From Madurella fahalii (taxonomy: Eukaryota; Ascomycota; Sordariomycetes; Sordariales), in assembly GCA_029876055.1 (NCBI GenBank), contig CM056880.1, forward strand, positions 310,001 to 374,000: a DNA stretch of 64,000 bases. The letters are read 5' to 3'. How positions within the stretch are numbered: the stretch's first letter is position 1; every line of letters begins with the position of its first letter. The notes beneath the pieces were generated by a model. The model was not told the DNA's origin, did no database searches, and saw nothing but the letters and a program-made list of their open reading frames with translations. Made by a program: the position numbers and the translations under genes. This document shows, in pieces, positions 21,551 to 32,281 of this stretch.

Positions 21551-22060
21551 CTACTCCTGAACCTCAACTCTTGAGCACCTCGACCAACTCTCTCTCCACG
21601 CCTCCCGAATCCTCTCTCTATGCTCTACCCAGGGCCCGTTCTCATCTCGCGCACCCAAAACCAGCTCCTTCCCACGGAACGCCCTCCCTCTGAACTCGGC
21701 GCTAGGAAACGCCATGTTTACCTGTCTCTCTAGCACCTTCATCCCAATCGACCCAAGCACCGTCCCCCACTGCGTCGCACACTGCAGACCGCCGTGTCCA
21801 CCATACGCGACCAGCCTCACCGGTTTTCCTTTCCACTCGTGGAAGAGGTAGTCGATTGCGTTTTTGAGCTCGGCGGGGATGCCCAAGTTCCGCTGAGTCA
21901 CGACGAAAAAGAAGCCGTCGGCTGCCGAGATGAGACGGAACCACTGTCGGGTATGTTCGTGTGCGTACTCGTCCGAAGAGTGGATTTTGGTTGGGGATGC
22001 CGGATTAGTTAAAGAAGGGGAGGGGGTAGGCTGCTAGGTCGATGATGGAGAGCTAGGCGA
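21551..22060 (-). pseudogene. NADPH-dependent FMN reductase pseudogene
   Basis: The minus strand from about 22052 encodes a flavodoxin-fold FMN reductase: LSIIDLAAYPLPFFN, then HSSDEYAHEHTRQWFRLI, SAADGFFFVVTQRNLGIPAE, LKNAIDYLFHEWKGKPVRLV, and YGGHGGLQCATQWGTVL. An in-frame TAA at 22007-22005 follows PLPFFN, and a one-base shift near 21985 separates SGIPN from KIHSSDE. The FMN-binding motif TPEYN is also changed (VTQRN). The N-terminal phosphate-binding loop is not found upstream. These enzymes reduce free flavin or quinones with NADPH. The gene is broken at least twice; it sits 200 bp beyond the LINE remnant on the opposite strand. Confidence 0.7.
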
Positions 22061-23079
22061 GGGGGAGGGTTTATCGGTGTCGGTCGTGCAATATCTCTTG
22101 TGCCGACCTTCTTAAGCAGCCCGAGCATCCAATCCTAGCGTCAACATCGACAAGACAACCTCTTCTCAATCGCCATCAACGTCTCAGCGACGTGTGATAA
22201 ACCCTCAAACGCATTACATAACACATCGGGCATTGCGAGAATATCTTCGAATCCATGCTGCGAGTGATACATGTCGGCCGAGCTGCTTCCTAGATGCATC
22301 TAGCGATTCCTAGTATTGGGAAACACTTTCACCAATGCAATTTTCCCTCGGCTGATTCCTCATCGACTTGTTAAAATATATTGTAGGGTTCTTTTTTTCT
22401 CTTGTCGTTGGAGTAAAGGAAAGCTCTACCGCCGTTTTAAACCGTGGCAACTATATCTAAGGCAGCCCTGAACAGGGACCTCCTTGCAAAGTCTAGCTCA
22501 GGATAAAGCGGCAACCGCTCAGTTCCGAAGAAGGAAAGAGGAAATCTTTCGTGTCGACTTTTGGGTGGTGACATGCCTGTTCCTCGCTTAGCAGCAAGTT
22601 GTCTCCCTCAGATTCGCGAAGTGATTATTGAGGGAGGGGATACCACCATCCTATCGTTGTAGTCGGTCCGTCCCCGGCACATTCCTTGCGATGTAGGAAG
22701 CCCGCCATTTAGCCACAGGCCCCATGTTTCGACAAACGATGGCACAGTAGGCGCGCGAATGATATCGCAGCATGGGCTCCGCTTCCGAATTTCGGGAATC
22801 TCCTCGGCAATTGCAACACTTAGGTGGCTCAATCGTCTGGCATCTGGCCATTAGAATTAAGAAGATATGAAAAGAGTATTGAGCCGTAATCGCATCGGGC
22901 CGTGACTGCTTTGACTTAGACCAAAGAGGACGGGGGAACATTAATGGACAGGGCGATAGACCCGGGGGGATCAGAGATGAGGATAAAAGAGAGACCAGCC
23001 TTCGTTGTACGTTCAGGGGATAAACCACCCCAAAGCATCCCCATCCCCGTGAGCCTTCACCCCTTGACCCACCACCGTC
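22061..23079. other. Intergenic / promoter of the GH12 gene
   Basis: About 1 kb. Short minus-strand coding-like scraps occur near 22150-22320 but I cannot assign them. Close to the GH12 start there is GGATAAAAGAGAG at 22980-22992, usable as a TATA-like element about 90 bp before the ATG, and C/G-rich words (CCCGGGGGG at about 22961) of the kind bound by the CreA/Cre1 carbon repressor. Both regulatory readings are inference. Confidence 0.4.
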
Positions 23080-23927
23080 ATGAAGACTACCATCCTCCTC
23101 GCCGCGGCCGCGGCCACGTTGGTCCATTCCGCCACCCTCCGTACGACCTCCCTCTCCCCACGCCAACAGCACCAGAGATCCCTTTGTGATCTATACGCCT
23201 ACTGGTCCGGCAACGGCTACGAACTCCTCAACAACCTCTGGGGGAAAGATTCCGCCTCCTCGGGCCAGCAATGCACCTACCTGGACGGCACCGCTAACGG
23301 TGGAATCCAGTGGAGCACAACCTGGACCTGGGTCGGCGCTGAGAACAACGTCAAGTCATACCCCTACGCGGGCCGCATGGTCACGCGCGGCCGCAAGATT
23401 AGTTCCATCAGCCGGATGCCTACCTCGGTGACCTGGAGCTACGACCGCACCGACATCCGCGCCAACGTCGCCTATGACGTCTTTACAGCCAGGGACCCAA
23501 ACCATGCGAACTCCGGGGGCGACTATGAGCTTATGATCTGGCTGGCCCGGTACGGCGGCATCTACCCCATTGGCACCCTGTTCGGGCAGGTCACCCTAGC
23601 CGGCCGTACTTGGGATCTGTGGACCGGCTATAATGGCCAGATGCGCGTCTACAGCTTCCTCCCGCCCTCGGGTGACATTCGAAGTTTTAGCTGTGATGTC
23701 AAGGACTTCTTCAATTATCTCGAGAGGGAACATCAGTACCCGGCCAATGAACAGAATTTGATTGGTAATAGGGACACTCACTCGCTCTCTTCCCATCATA
23801 CATGCATGGGGAAAAATGCGGTTGGCTAACAGAAACATGATATCCAGTGTATCAAATCGGCACAGAGGCCTTCACCGGCGGCCCCGCCACATTTACCTGC
23901 ACCCATTTTACTGCCGACCTCTCCTAG
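23080..23927 (+). CDS. Secreted GH12 endoglucanase (xyloglucanase/endo-beta-1,4-glucanase)
   Basis: Exons 23080-23764 and 23848-23927, intron 83 bp (GTAATA...TATCCAG, phase 1), 254 residues. Residues 1-17 form a signal peptide (MKTTILLAAAAATLVHS). The mature protein follows the GH12 fold: LCDLYAYW with C36, NNLWGKDSASSGQQC with C65 (the conserved disulfide pair), TTWTWVGAENNVKSYPYAG, WSYDRTDIRANVAYDVFTA, GGDYELMIWLARYGG with E150 as the likely nucleophile, and FSCDVKDFFNYL. The likely acid/base E235 lies in QIGTEAFTGG, entirely within the 80-bp second exon; the unspliced frame stops after NRDTHS...AVG and would lack it. The enzyme cleaves internal beta-1,4 bonds of xyloglucan or cellulose outside the cell. 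Substrate preference cannot be read from sequence. Confidence 0.92.
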
Positions 23928-24740
23928 ACTGGTGCAGTCCCGTATCTATTCAGAGCATGTTACGAGTCTCTGGTACATACATTAGGCCTAGGCGGTGGCG
24001 GTCCGGTGGCCCGATTGATCTGTGTCGATTGCGGATTGCTATTAGTCCCGACAGCTGTCTACGCGCAGACTCACCGAGACCTACGCACCTGGGGGGTCAT
24101 GGCGCGAGAAGACAGAATTGGGGGCGCTTGCAGAGGCTGGGATCGGGAAGTGTGGTGTGTCGCGTTCTAAACTTCCGAAACGAGTCAGGAGAATCTTCTT
24201 GTATTGACGGCCTGGGGGAGGGGGTTTGAGCAATGTCACGTGCGCGAGGTACAGTACGAAAGTGGAAATTTCATATGCCCGGATTCGTCTCATGGAACAG
24301 CCTAGCAGTAGGACAGGCGCCTGATCTTAATAAAAGCGACTGCCGTCTTACAACTAAAGTGAACCGAATTATTCTAGTGTCGGACAGGTGTGACTGAACC
24401 TGGTTGAGACTGGCAATAACTGCAATCAAGTCAACGCATGGTAGTAATACCCCTCCTCTTCGATCGGAACCTCTTTAGGCTCAACAACCAGAGGTAGAGA
24501 CGCAGCTTATAAGACACACTACCTATCTAGTTCAGGAGCCCCACAGACTTCTCTTTGATGCTCCAGTTTAAAGTTCAAAATACCATCCTGTTAACCATTA
24601 CAACGTAACTTGATTTAAGCTAGCCACGATACCTTCCTCCCAAAAATCAACGCCTCCTCCTTCCCCTATCGGAACTCCTTCCCTCTCTCCGCACGATACC
24701 TACAGTGCTGCGCTTGCATCCTCCAGGTTCCTTTCCGAAT
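23928..24740. other. Intergenic, convergent 3' ends
   Basis: About 0.8 kb between GH12 (plus) and the Zn2Cys6 gene (minus). No coding or structural signal supported; the open frame that continues past the GH12 stop is incidental. Confidence 0.5.
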
Positions 24741-26292
24741 TTATCGTCCCCCTGGGGCCTTCCAACCCATTTGCTGGATGGGCCATTCAAGCCACTCCCG
24801 ATGCTCGTCGTCCAGGATCTCCAGGGCCCGCGACATCAAGTGGTCCCCCCAACCCTGCAGCCACCAGTGACTCTCGTTGTGCTTCAGCAGGATGCTGTAG
24901 TGGGCAAAGATGGCGACCGCCTCCTGCGTCTGCGTCGGCACCTTTAGCAGTGGCACCAACGTCTCTGAGACCATCCACAGCCAGACCATGGCGTCGAGCA
25001 CGTCCCTCGGCGTGTCCGGGTTCTGGCGAACCACCAGCGCCAGCTCCAGCTGGTCCAGCGCGTGGGTGTACCGCTGCAGCAGGTCCGGGTCCGACACGGC
25101 CGCCTCGATGCGCTGGCGCAGCGGAGCCAGCAGCATGCTCTCCTTGGCGTCGTCCGGGCCGGCTTTGGCCTTCTCGTCGAGGATGGCCTGGTACGAGGCG
25201 AGGTACCGCTTGCGCCCGTAGACGAGGAACGGCGCGGCCACCGTCTCCATGCCGCGCTCGCCGAGTACGTGATCGCTGAGTGACCGGCAGCCGCTGAGGA
25301 GAAAGGCCCAGTCCGGGAAACCCGACTCGCCGATGAAGAAGGAGCCGTCAGGTTGAGAGCGGCGCGGGCAGGCTAGGGCTGTATTTTTAATTTTTTAATT
25401 TTCATGCCATGTCAGCGTCTTCCTTGCAGCGGCCCTGCCGCAATGGGAAACGCACCGAAGAATATGGTCAACATGCTAAAGAGAAACAGGCTCGCCGCCT
25501 CGTCCTTGTCCATATCCTTGCCGGCAGCCATGCAGCGCATCGCCGACCGGCTCGCCTTCTGATGCAGCAGGATGCCCTGGGCCGTGTAGAAATCGCGACG
25601 TTCCGGCCGGTGGTAAGCCAAGTGCAGAGCGCTGACGGCGAGCACGGCGCGCATGATGTAGTCGCGGTTCAGGCCCAGTTGGACAACATCGTCTCTCCAG
25701 AAATCCCAGAGGCTGGGATCGGCTGTGAGGGTGCTGTACGTCTTGGTGGTGTAGTAGTGGAGTAGTTCGAGCTCGGCGAGGGGCAGCTCGTCGGGGTTTT
25801 CTGTGGGCGTCACAGCTGGAGGGATAGCGGTGGAGTATTCATTAGTTGAAGAGGTTGGTGAGTGTGACTTATCCCTCGGGGCTTGTCTCCGAGTAGCACT
25901 GGCGCTCGTGCTAGTGGTGGTAACGTTCACTGTGCGGGGTTTGAGAAACGGGCATTCTACCCCGTGTGATATGCAGTTGAGGCATGCCGGGTGCCTCTCA
26001 TCGCACTTTTACCAAAGAATTAGTGGTTTTTAATAGGGCAGATGGAGGGCTCATGCCGGAGGTTGCCGACCTTTATCTTTCGGGATTTGCAAGTCGCACA
26101 TCCCGTGCGGCTCTTCTTGTGCGTCCTCCGACAGATGCCGTATCCCGGAGGCTGCTGTATGGGTTTCGGTAGGCTAAGGCCTGACGAGATGGCGGTGACA
26201 GGTGTTGACGTGCTCTGCTGGGCGGTCGATGCCGGCCCCGCATGTTCGAATTCCGGTGGCAGTTCGGACATTGATGCTAAGGCAAATGGCAC
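24741..26292 (-). CDS. Zn2Cys6 transcription factor, sterol-uptake-regulator (Upc2) like
   Basis: Exons on the minus strand: 26292-26071, 26005-25456, 25378-24741 (introns 65 and 77 bp; donors GTCGGC and GTGCGT; phases 0 and 1), 469 residues. The Zn2Cys6 cluster crosses intron 1: TGCATCKSRKIK joins CDERHPACLNCISHGVEC, giving CX2CX6CX6CX2CX6C preceded by a basic RRTHKKSRTG. A Ser/Thr-rich linker leads to LPLAELELLHYYTTKTY, DDVVQLGLNRDYIMRAVLAV, SALHLAYHRPERR and, across intron 2, SMLTIFFALACPR plus FFIGESGFPDWAFLLSGCRS. This arrangement is typical of fungal Upc2/sterol-uptake-control-like regulators. It likely acts as a nuclear activator. Its divergent neighbour is an RTA1 lipid exporter, a family tied to sterol and lipid stress, which makes co-regulation plausible (inference). 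Confidence 0.88.
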
Positions 26293-27580
26293 ATGGGGCT
26301 CGCCAGCATGGCCAACGCCTAAGACGTGCTGTCTAGTCGAGACCCGCAGACCCGGATGCGGCTGCCAGTGTGGTATCGGCTAAACGGAGAGGGCCTGTCA
26401 CGTTGGGGGGTGGACCGGGTGACGCAGTGGACCTGAAGTTGGCGAGCAGACAGGGCTGGGTTGGGGGCCGGCCAATGTTTGATTAGGGTTCCGGTGCGCT
26501 GGAATTCCGGGAGTGATTCGCCAATCTCGATTGGGTGAATCTGGCTAATCAGCGATTACGTTGACACCTGTTGGGGCACCCGTATGCGACACCTTTGCCC
26601 GAGAGTTCCATCAATCCATGCCCGCGATTCCGGCTGTTCCCGGGCCCGAGGGGCTGGCAGCAGCGATCGGATCCGGATCCGGATCAACTTGACTCGGCCA
26701 GGGAATTGAGGTGTGGCTCGATTGGGATCTGGCCTGCTCTCTAGCGTCGCCTTACCCGGCTGATGTGGCGTCGTCGGTTGAAGAGGACAGCAGGTACTGT
26801 ACCGTAGTATGGGAGGCGCATGGAAGGTCCAGAATGCGGAGGAAATGCTCACTAGCGCGGGCATTCAACCCGGCAGCCTCGCTAAAGCGCGGGCCGACCC
26901 CTGGGGTGGATCTCTGTGGCTCCAACCCCACCGAGCCGGCCGCCTTCAGCGAATCGGATGCGCCTGGATACGCGGTAAGACCACCCTCTGGGGTTTCTGT
27001 ACTCGCATTCGCTTCGTGCTCTGAGCAGCCTGGAGCAATGTCCGACCCATGCTGTAAAAGACGTTTCACGTATGGCACACGCATGTTCTAGCACAAACTG
27101 GAGTGCTGGTGCGTCCTTTACCGCCCCATGATAAGGGTCGGAAATTGGGGACGACGATGGATTCAACGCCAACGAGTCAACTCGGCAGGACTGCCACTAT
27201 CCCTAGTCGGGTCCACGAGCCTGAACAAGATAAAAGCGGCTTGTAACCCTCCTGTTCACATGGCCCGTCATCTCCCAACTTCTTTTCTCTCACCTCAGCA
27301 CTCACTTCAGTCGCTCGTTCTGTCTTGGTCATGTACAAAATGCAGTGGGCCGGCGGACTTTAATCTCGAGACTTGACGCCCGCCGCTGAACACCGGGGAT
27401 ATCGTCCCCAATCTGCTCGTCCCGAACCAACGGACTCGCGGAGTTTGTGTGCGATCCGAAAGTCTCCGCTCCCGGCTAGCACCACTGGCCGCCTATTCGA
27501 CAGCCTCTTAATATCGCTTTTGTCCACTGCTTGCCCGTCAAACTGGCCCCTGGACAATTCCGGATCCCGCAGCATCAACC
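26293..27580. promoter_or_regulatory. Divergent promoter between Zn2Cys6 factor and RTA1 gene
   Basis: About 1.3 kb shared upstream region with no supportable gene. It contains GGATCCGGATCCGGATC at 26669-26685. I did not find a clear sterol-response (TCGTATA-like) element by eye. CT-rich sequence precedes the RTA1 start. Confidence 0.4.
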
Positions 27581-29088
27581 ATGTCTAGTGCGCCGCTTCC
27601 GCCCGGGTTCTATCCCAGCTACGCGACCTGCACCGAAGTCTCACCCTACTGCCCGGTCAAGGCCACCACGCTCGGCTACTCCCCGGCGAAGGGGCTTAAT
27701 GTTTTCCTTGCCATCGCATACGGCCTCATCGCGGTCCTGGCACTGAGTATCGGGATATGGAAACGAACCTGGGGATTTTCCCTTGCAGTTGCCTCGGGAT
27801 GCGCCCTCGAGTGTGTCGGTACGTGTCACCACGCGCCTTTCCGGAACGGGCTTTGGGTCCATCTCAGTATTCTGAACCACAACTAGGCTACGTTGGCCGC
27901 TCGCTCCTGGCCGTCAACCCATGGAATAACGGCGCCTTCAAGATGCAGATCGTCGCCATCATCCTCGGCCCCACTCTCATCTGCATCGGCCTGTACCTGA
28001 CCCTCAAGCACGCCGTCACCAACCTTAACCGCTCCCTCAGTCGCCTGCCCCCGCGCCTGTACCCCCTCTTCTTCATCCCCGCCGATATTTCGTGCCTGGT
28101 TGTGCAGGGTATCGGCGGCGGTGTGGCTGCCGCTGCCGGCCGAAACAGCTACAACCTCCTGCAGCACAGCAACCGGACCATCATGGCGGGCATTGTCTTG
28201 CAGGTTATTGTCCTGGGAGCGTTTGGCGTGCTCGTCGGGGACTATCTCTTCCGCGCGGCTAGGTACTTTGGGACTGGGAATGTGACCGGGGAGTATCAGG
28301 AGGGGGCAAGGCTCTGGGCGGATAGGAAGTTCAGGGCGTTTGTCTACGCTATGGGGCTTGCGTATGTGGCGCTGATGATCCGTTGCGTTTATCGGATTGC
28401 TGAGATGGCGGGGGGATGGGGCAACCACATCATGCAGGACGAGCCCTCGTTTGTGGCGCTTGAGTCATTCTTGGTGCTGATTGCATCCGTGGTGCTGGCT
28501 GCGTTTGCGCCGGGCATCTTTTTCCCGCAGATGTCGCATTCCGTTGATGCTGCGGGCGGGGAGACGCTCGCATGGCTGATAGCGATTCCTCCGGGCAAGA
28601 GACGGACCATGTGTGAACATTTGACTCATAATCTAGAACCCCATAGACAAATAGACTTGAGACTTCAATCATACAACACCTTATACCTCGTCATCAAGAT
28701 CCCCGTCTCCTTTCTCTCCAACTCCTCTAGTTCCAACTTCCACCACCCCTTGCCCTCGTCCACTTCATTCCCCCCCGTGCCCTCCCCGAACATATTCATT
28801 CCTCCCCCGGCGGTCACCGCCACGGCCGGCATAATCGCCGCCTCGACCGTATCCACCAACCCCGCTCTCATCAGCAACCCCGCCACCTCCCCACCACCCA
28901 TCAACCAGATATCCTTCTTCCCCTGCTCCTGCTTCAACCGCTTCACGTACTCGGCGACATCCCCATCCACGACGGTCACATCCCCACCCCATTCTCTTTT
29001 CTTGTCAGGATTGCGGGTGAAGACGACGACGCTCTCCTTGTCCCGCCCCGCGAGCGGATTGGGCGCTAGGGACAGGAAGGTTTCGTAG
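27581..29088 (+). CDS. RTA1-like lipid-translocating exporter family protein
   Basis: Exon 1 27581-27818, intron 27819-27886 (68 bp, GTACGT...ACTAG, phase 1), exon 2 from 27887. The N-terminus is YATCTEVSPYCPVKATTLGYSP, followed by seven hydrophobic segments (for example VFLAIAYGLIAVLALSIGIW; MQIVAIILGPTLICIGLYL; FFIPADISCLVVQGIGGG; FVALESFLVLIASVVLAAFA). VGRSLLAV, ILGPTLICIGLY and the D-x-x-x-x-x-x-Q-G-x-G-G-G motif are RTA1 hallmarks. These plasma-membrane proteins export or flip lipids, including sphingoid bases, and confer drug or lipid-stress resistance. The conserved part ends near 28550. The only in-frame stop is at 29086-29088, so the frame reads Pro/Ser-rich sequence through the antisense strand of the next gene. 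The real 3' end is uncertain and may use an intron I could not place. Confidence 0.8.
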
Positions 29089-29252
29089 GTTTTGCGGCCC
29101 ATGATGAAGGTGGAGAATTCGGCGTACAGCGAGTCGAAGTCGATGGTGGGGTCGTCGACGATCCACGGGGTCGTGTTGGCATCGGAGGGGGCGGGAGCAG
29201 AGGCGATGAGGCCGTTGAGAGTGGGCGCTAGGTTGTACCGGAGGAGCGGCAT
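28665..29252 (-). CDS. RibD C-terminal/dihydrofolate-reductase-fold protein
   Basis: Intronless, 195 residues. Layout of the RibD_C family: MPLLRYNLAPTLNGLIA, PTIDFDSLYAEFSTFIMGRK, TYETFLSL, ESVVVFTRNPDKK, KKDIWLMGGGEVAGLLMRAG, and LVDTVEAAIMPAVAVTAGG. FIMGRKTYE and WLMGGGEVAG correspond to the NADPH-binding elements of the DHFR fold. In bacteria the domain reduces a riboflavin precursor; stand-alone fungal paralogues of this size are usually annotated only as dihydrofolate-reductase-like, with unknown substrate. The gene is convergent with RTA1 and overlaps its read-through frame by about 420 bp. Cytosolic by lack of signal or membrane segments. Confidence 0.85.
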   Translation of the reverse strand: MPLLRYNLAPTLNGLIASAPAPSDANTTPWIVDDPTIDFDSLYAEFSTFIMGRKTYETFLSLAPNPLAGRDKESVVVFTRNPDKKREWGGDVTVVDGDVAEYVKRLKQEQGKKDIWLMGGGEVAGLLMRAGLVDTVEAAIMPAVAVTAGGGMNMFGEGTGGNEVDEGKGWWKLELEELERKETGILMTRYKVLYD

Positions 29253-29677
29253 TTTTCTCTTTCTTTCTTTCCTTTTTTTTCTTTTCTCACTCGTTTCTTT
29301 TAGGCGTCCTGACGGGGTATGGGCCTTCCCAGCGAAGTCGGGGTGGATTTTCGGGTGTTGTGGTTGCTAATGTCGGGCTGTGTAATTGTGGTTGTGATAC
29401 TTTTGTAAAGAGAGCGGCTCGAGAAATATGCACAATTTAGGACTCTCTATGCAGACGATCACGTGTTCGTGTCGGCGTTCACGCTTGGCTTCAGGTTCAT
29501 CGTGGAAATTCGGGGTAGTTAGCGGTAGCCCTCGCAGAAACCTAAGGCAAACGCCGCCAAGATGTTTGCAGGGTTTTGCGGGGCCGTTTCTTCCTTGGGC
29601 TGCATCTTCAGCTTCAACTCGGCTCCGCATCGGGCATTCTTTAGAAAAGGGGAAACACACGGCTTTGGTGCTTTACC

Positions 29678-31486
29678 ATGCGGTTACTCAACGCAAACAC
29701 GCTCGAGATGGTGCAGTTTGCCGGTGCTGTCCCGCCCTACGCCATCCTATCACACACGTGGGGCGACCAGGAAGTGACTTTCCAGGAAATCGATGCACCC
29801 GAGCGAGAAAAGAAGAAGGGGTTTGCCAAGATCCTCGGTTGCTGTCGTCAGGCTCAGATGGATCTCATTGAATGGGTCTGGATAGACACATGCTGCATCG
29901 ACAAATCTTCCAGCGCCGAGCTCTCCGAGGCCATCAATTCCATGTACGCTTTTTATCGCGACGCCGAGATCTGCTACGTCTTCCTGGAAGACGTGTCCGC
30001 CCCAGATCCGCATTTCCCTCAGGATCAGTTTGTCTCAGCCCGCTGGTTCACCCGCGGGTGGTGCCTTCAGGAGCTGATCGCGCCGTGCAAGGTTGAGTTC
30101 TACGCCGCTGATTGGACCGAGATCGGCACCAAATTGAGCTTATGCGGCTTGATTGAAGAAATCACCGCGATCCCCGAGTCGGTGCTTACTCACGGCTTGC
30201 TTGCCGACTGTAGCATCGCACAGAAAATGTCGTGGGCGTCAACGCGCCGCACGACCAGAATCGAAGATGAGGCATACTGCCTTCTCGGCATCTTTGGCGT
30301 CAACATGCCTATGCTCTACGGAGAGGGCGGACGAGCCTTCTATCGACTCCAGGAGGAGATCATCAAGCAGACCGAAGACTACACGTTTCTTCTCTGGACG
30401 CTCATGCCTCCCGGAGCTGGACCATTGGGCGAAAATGAATGGCCAGTCCTTGCACCATCAGCCGCATGTTTCCATCGATATGGCCCTTTCGATTGGGATG
30501 GAAACAGGCTTGATTATCGAGATATCGAGTTGTGCTCCCCTAGCAGTCTGCCGATACCAGCGTCATTGGCGTGCCACCCTCCGCAGATGACCAGCAGAGG
30601 GCTGCGCGTTTCACTTCCTAGCGCCTATGAAGACCCGCGATCCCCAAAGCCTCATTTGCAGCGGATACTGTGGTGTGCATGCACTTACCGGGGCGATTAT
30701 GTCTGCATGATGCTCCAACAAGTCACGGATGTCGGCCGCGTATCAGGAATTTACGTTCGCGGGCTACCCGGCGACTTCTTTCATCGTGGCATTAATCTGT
30801 GCCTCCTCAGCCCCCCATCTATGGCCCGTTTCCAGCACACAGAGCTCTATTTGGACGCAGTTCGATGGTCCCCGTCCTCGCACTACAACCCTCTCCGGCT
30901 GCCTACCTTTGTCGATGGCAGGGTCGAAATCGTGGTTACCTCATGCAGTGACAACACCCTAATCAACCCTGGATCCTGCAGTGCCATCTCTAATCACTTC
31001 ACTGCCATCTCTGGTTCCGGGTTTTCTCGCAGCAAAGCGGTCGAGCTTTTTCTCGAAGATGTGACAGACCGAACTGATTTGGGCCGACGTATCACCAACC
31101 ATACTCGTGCCTGGCATTCCAACGCGCCCCTTCGATTGTTTCGTTCTGACTACCACTGTGTCGACGTCTGGATGGACATCATTTCTCAAGATTCCAGTCA
31201 CCCCCCAGCTGGTGGCGCGGTGCAAGAACGGATTCGGGTCCAATTGCTGCTGCGATGCCCGCCAAGCTCCTCGAGATTGTTTATTGATGACGGCTCCAGA
31301 CCGCTCCCAAGCGACAAAGACAGTGACCGGGCAAGATATACACTACGAAATGGGAAGGCTGTGGCCGCTAGTGTAAAATGTCTCGCTAATCAGGATGGGG
31401 ACATAGCGATACGGTGCGTTTTACGAGTCTGTGTGTCTCAAGGATCCATGAAGCCTCCTGTAGCAGTTTCCGTGGTTGACAAGTAG
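29678..31486 (+). CDS. HET-domain protein with N-terminal HET (HET-D/E-type)
   Basis: Single exon, 602 residues, ATG in ACCATGCGG. The HET domain is at the very N-terminus, as in HET-D/HET-E proteins: MRLLNANTLEMVQF, YAILSHTWGDQEVTF (21-35), CCRQAQ, WVWIDTCCIDKSSSAELSEA (67-86), FLEDV, SARWFTRGWCLQELIAP and WASTRRTTRIEDEAYCLLGI followed by VNMPMLYGEGGRAF. After residue ~270 there is no NACHT, WD40 or ankyrin repeat but a C-terminal region of about 330 residues with SRGLRVSLPS, typical of short HET proteins. Function: cell-death trigger in allorecognition, cytoplasmic. It is intact and looks functional. Confidence 0.92.
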   Translation: MRLLNANTLEMVQFAGAVPPYAILSHTWGDQEVTFQEIDAPEREKKKGFAKILGCCRQAQMDLIEWVWIDTCCIDKSSSAELSEAINSMYAFYRDAEICYVFLEDVSAPDPHFPQDQFVSARWFTRGWCLQELIAPCKVEFYAADWTEIGTKLSLCGLIEEITAIPESVLTHGLLADCSIAQKMSWASTRRTTRIEDEAYCLLGIFGVNMPMLYGEGGRAFYRLQEEIIKQTEDYTFLLWTLMPPGAGPLGENEWPVLAPSAACFHRYGPFDWDGNRLDYRDIELCSPSSLPIPASLACHPPQMTSRGLRVSLPSAYEDPRSPKPHLQRILWCACTYRGDYVCMMLQQVTDVGRVSGIYVRGLPGDFFHRGINLCLLSPPSMARFQHTELYLDAVRWSPSSHYNPLRLPTFVDGRVEIVVTSCSDNTLINPGSCSAISNHFTAISGSGFSRSKAVELFLEDVTDRTDLGRRITNHTRAWHSNAPLRLFRSDYHCVDVWMDIISQDSSHPPAGGAVQERIRVQLLLRCPPSSSRLFIDDGSRPLPSDKDSDRARYTLRNGKAVAASVKCLANQDGDIAIRCVLRVCVSQGSMKPPVAVSVVDK

Positions 31487-32281
31487 GATTCTACAAGCGG
31501 CAGGCATTCCGCAGTTAGAGATCTGTGCATGTCACTCATTCACTACAGTGGCCGATCAAAGCGCCGCAAGAGATGGAGAGCATTAAGCCAGCAGATTAGT
31601 GGCAGTGACTTCCGACGTACGACACGTCACCCTTGGGCAGTTGTGTTCCATGCATGGTATAATCTCGCGGGCAAAGCGCAATGCTTCCTCAGCCACCGAT
31701 GTTAAAAGCTAATAGCTTGTCCTGATACCTTACTCAGTCCGAAATTCTGAGCCCAACTTTGCTGCCTACTGATGTCACGGGCCAAAGACGTAAGCCTTTA
31801 CAGGTATGCCCGTTCAACAATGGGGTTGTTGCAAGTTCAAACTGCAACCGTGGGAACAATCCTTAACTCCGTTAACTTACGGCCGAAGATTCCGAGGGTG
31901 GGGCAGAAAGAATCTATTGCTTACGTGAAATGTAAGGGAGGTAGTGCCTGGCACATGAGATGAAACCTAGATTCTGCCAGAAGGGGATACGGGTCGGCTT
32001 TACTGGTACAACATCAGGACGGATATAGCTTCTTGATGTTACTAACTCCGTGAGGGGTCGAGATAACATGAATCATTCCACTCTCTAAAGACATACCTGA
32101 GCTTTGAAACCGAACTATAACTGCCAATTTCACACCAGAGAACCCCAGTAACAGGAACTTGAAGCTCCCTCCCGCTCACACTTGTGTATTCCATTGTACA
32201 AAGGTCCTGAATCTTGCCCACCAGCCTGCAAATTCTCTTCGAAAATCTAGCCATTTCCATCCCCCGCCAACAGTTAACACC
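31487..32281. other. Intergenic / AKR promoter
   Basis: About 0.8 kb. No gene supported; the 5' UTR of the next gene contains an in-frame extension without a better start than 32282. Confidence 0.4.
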
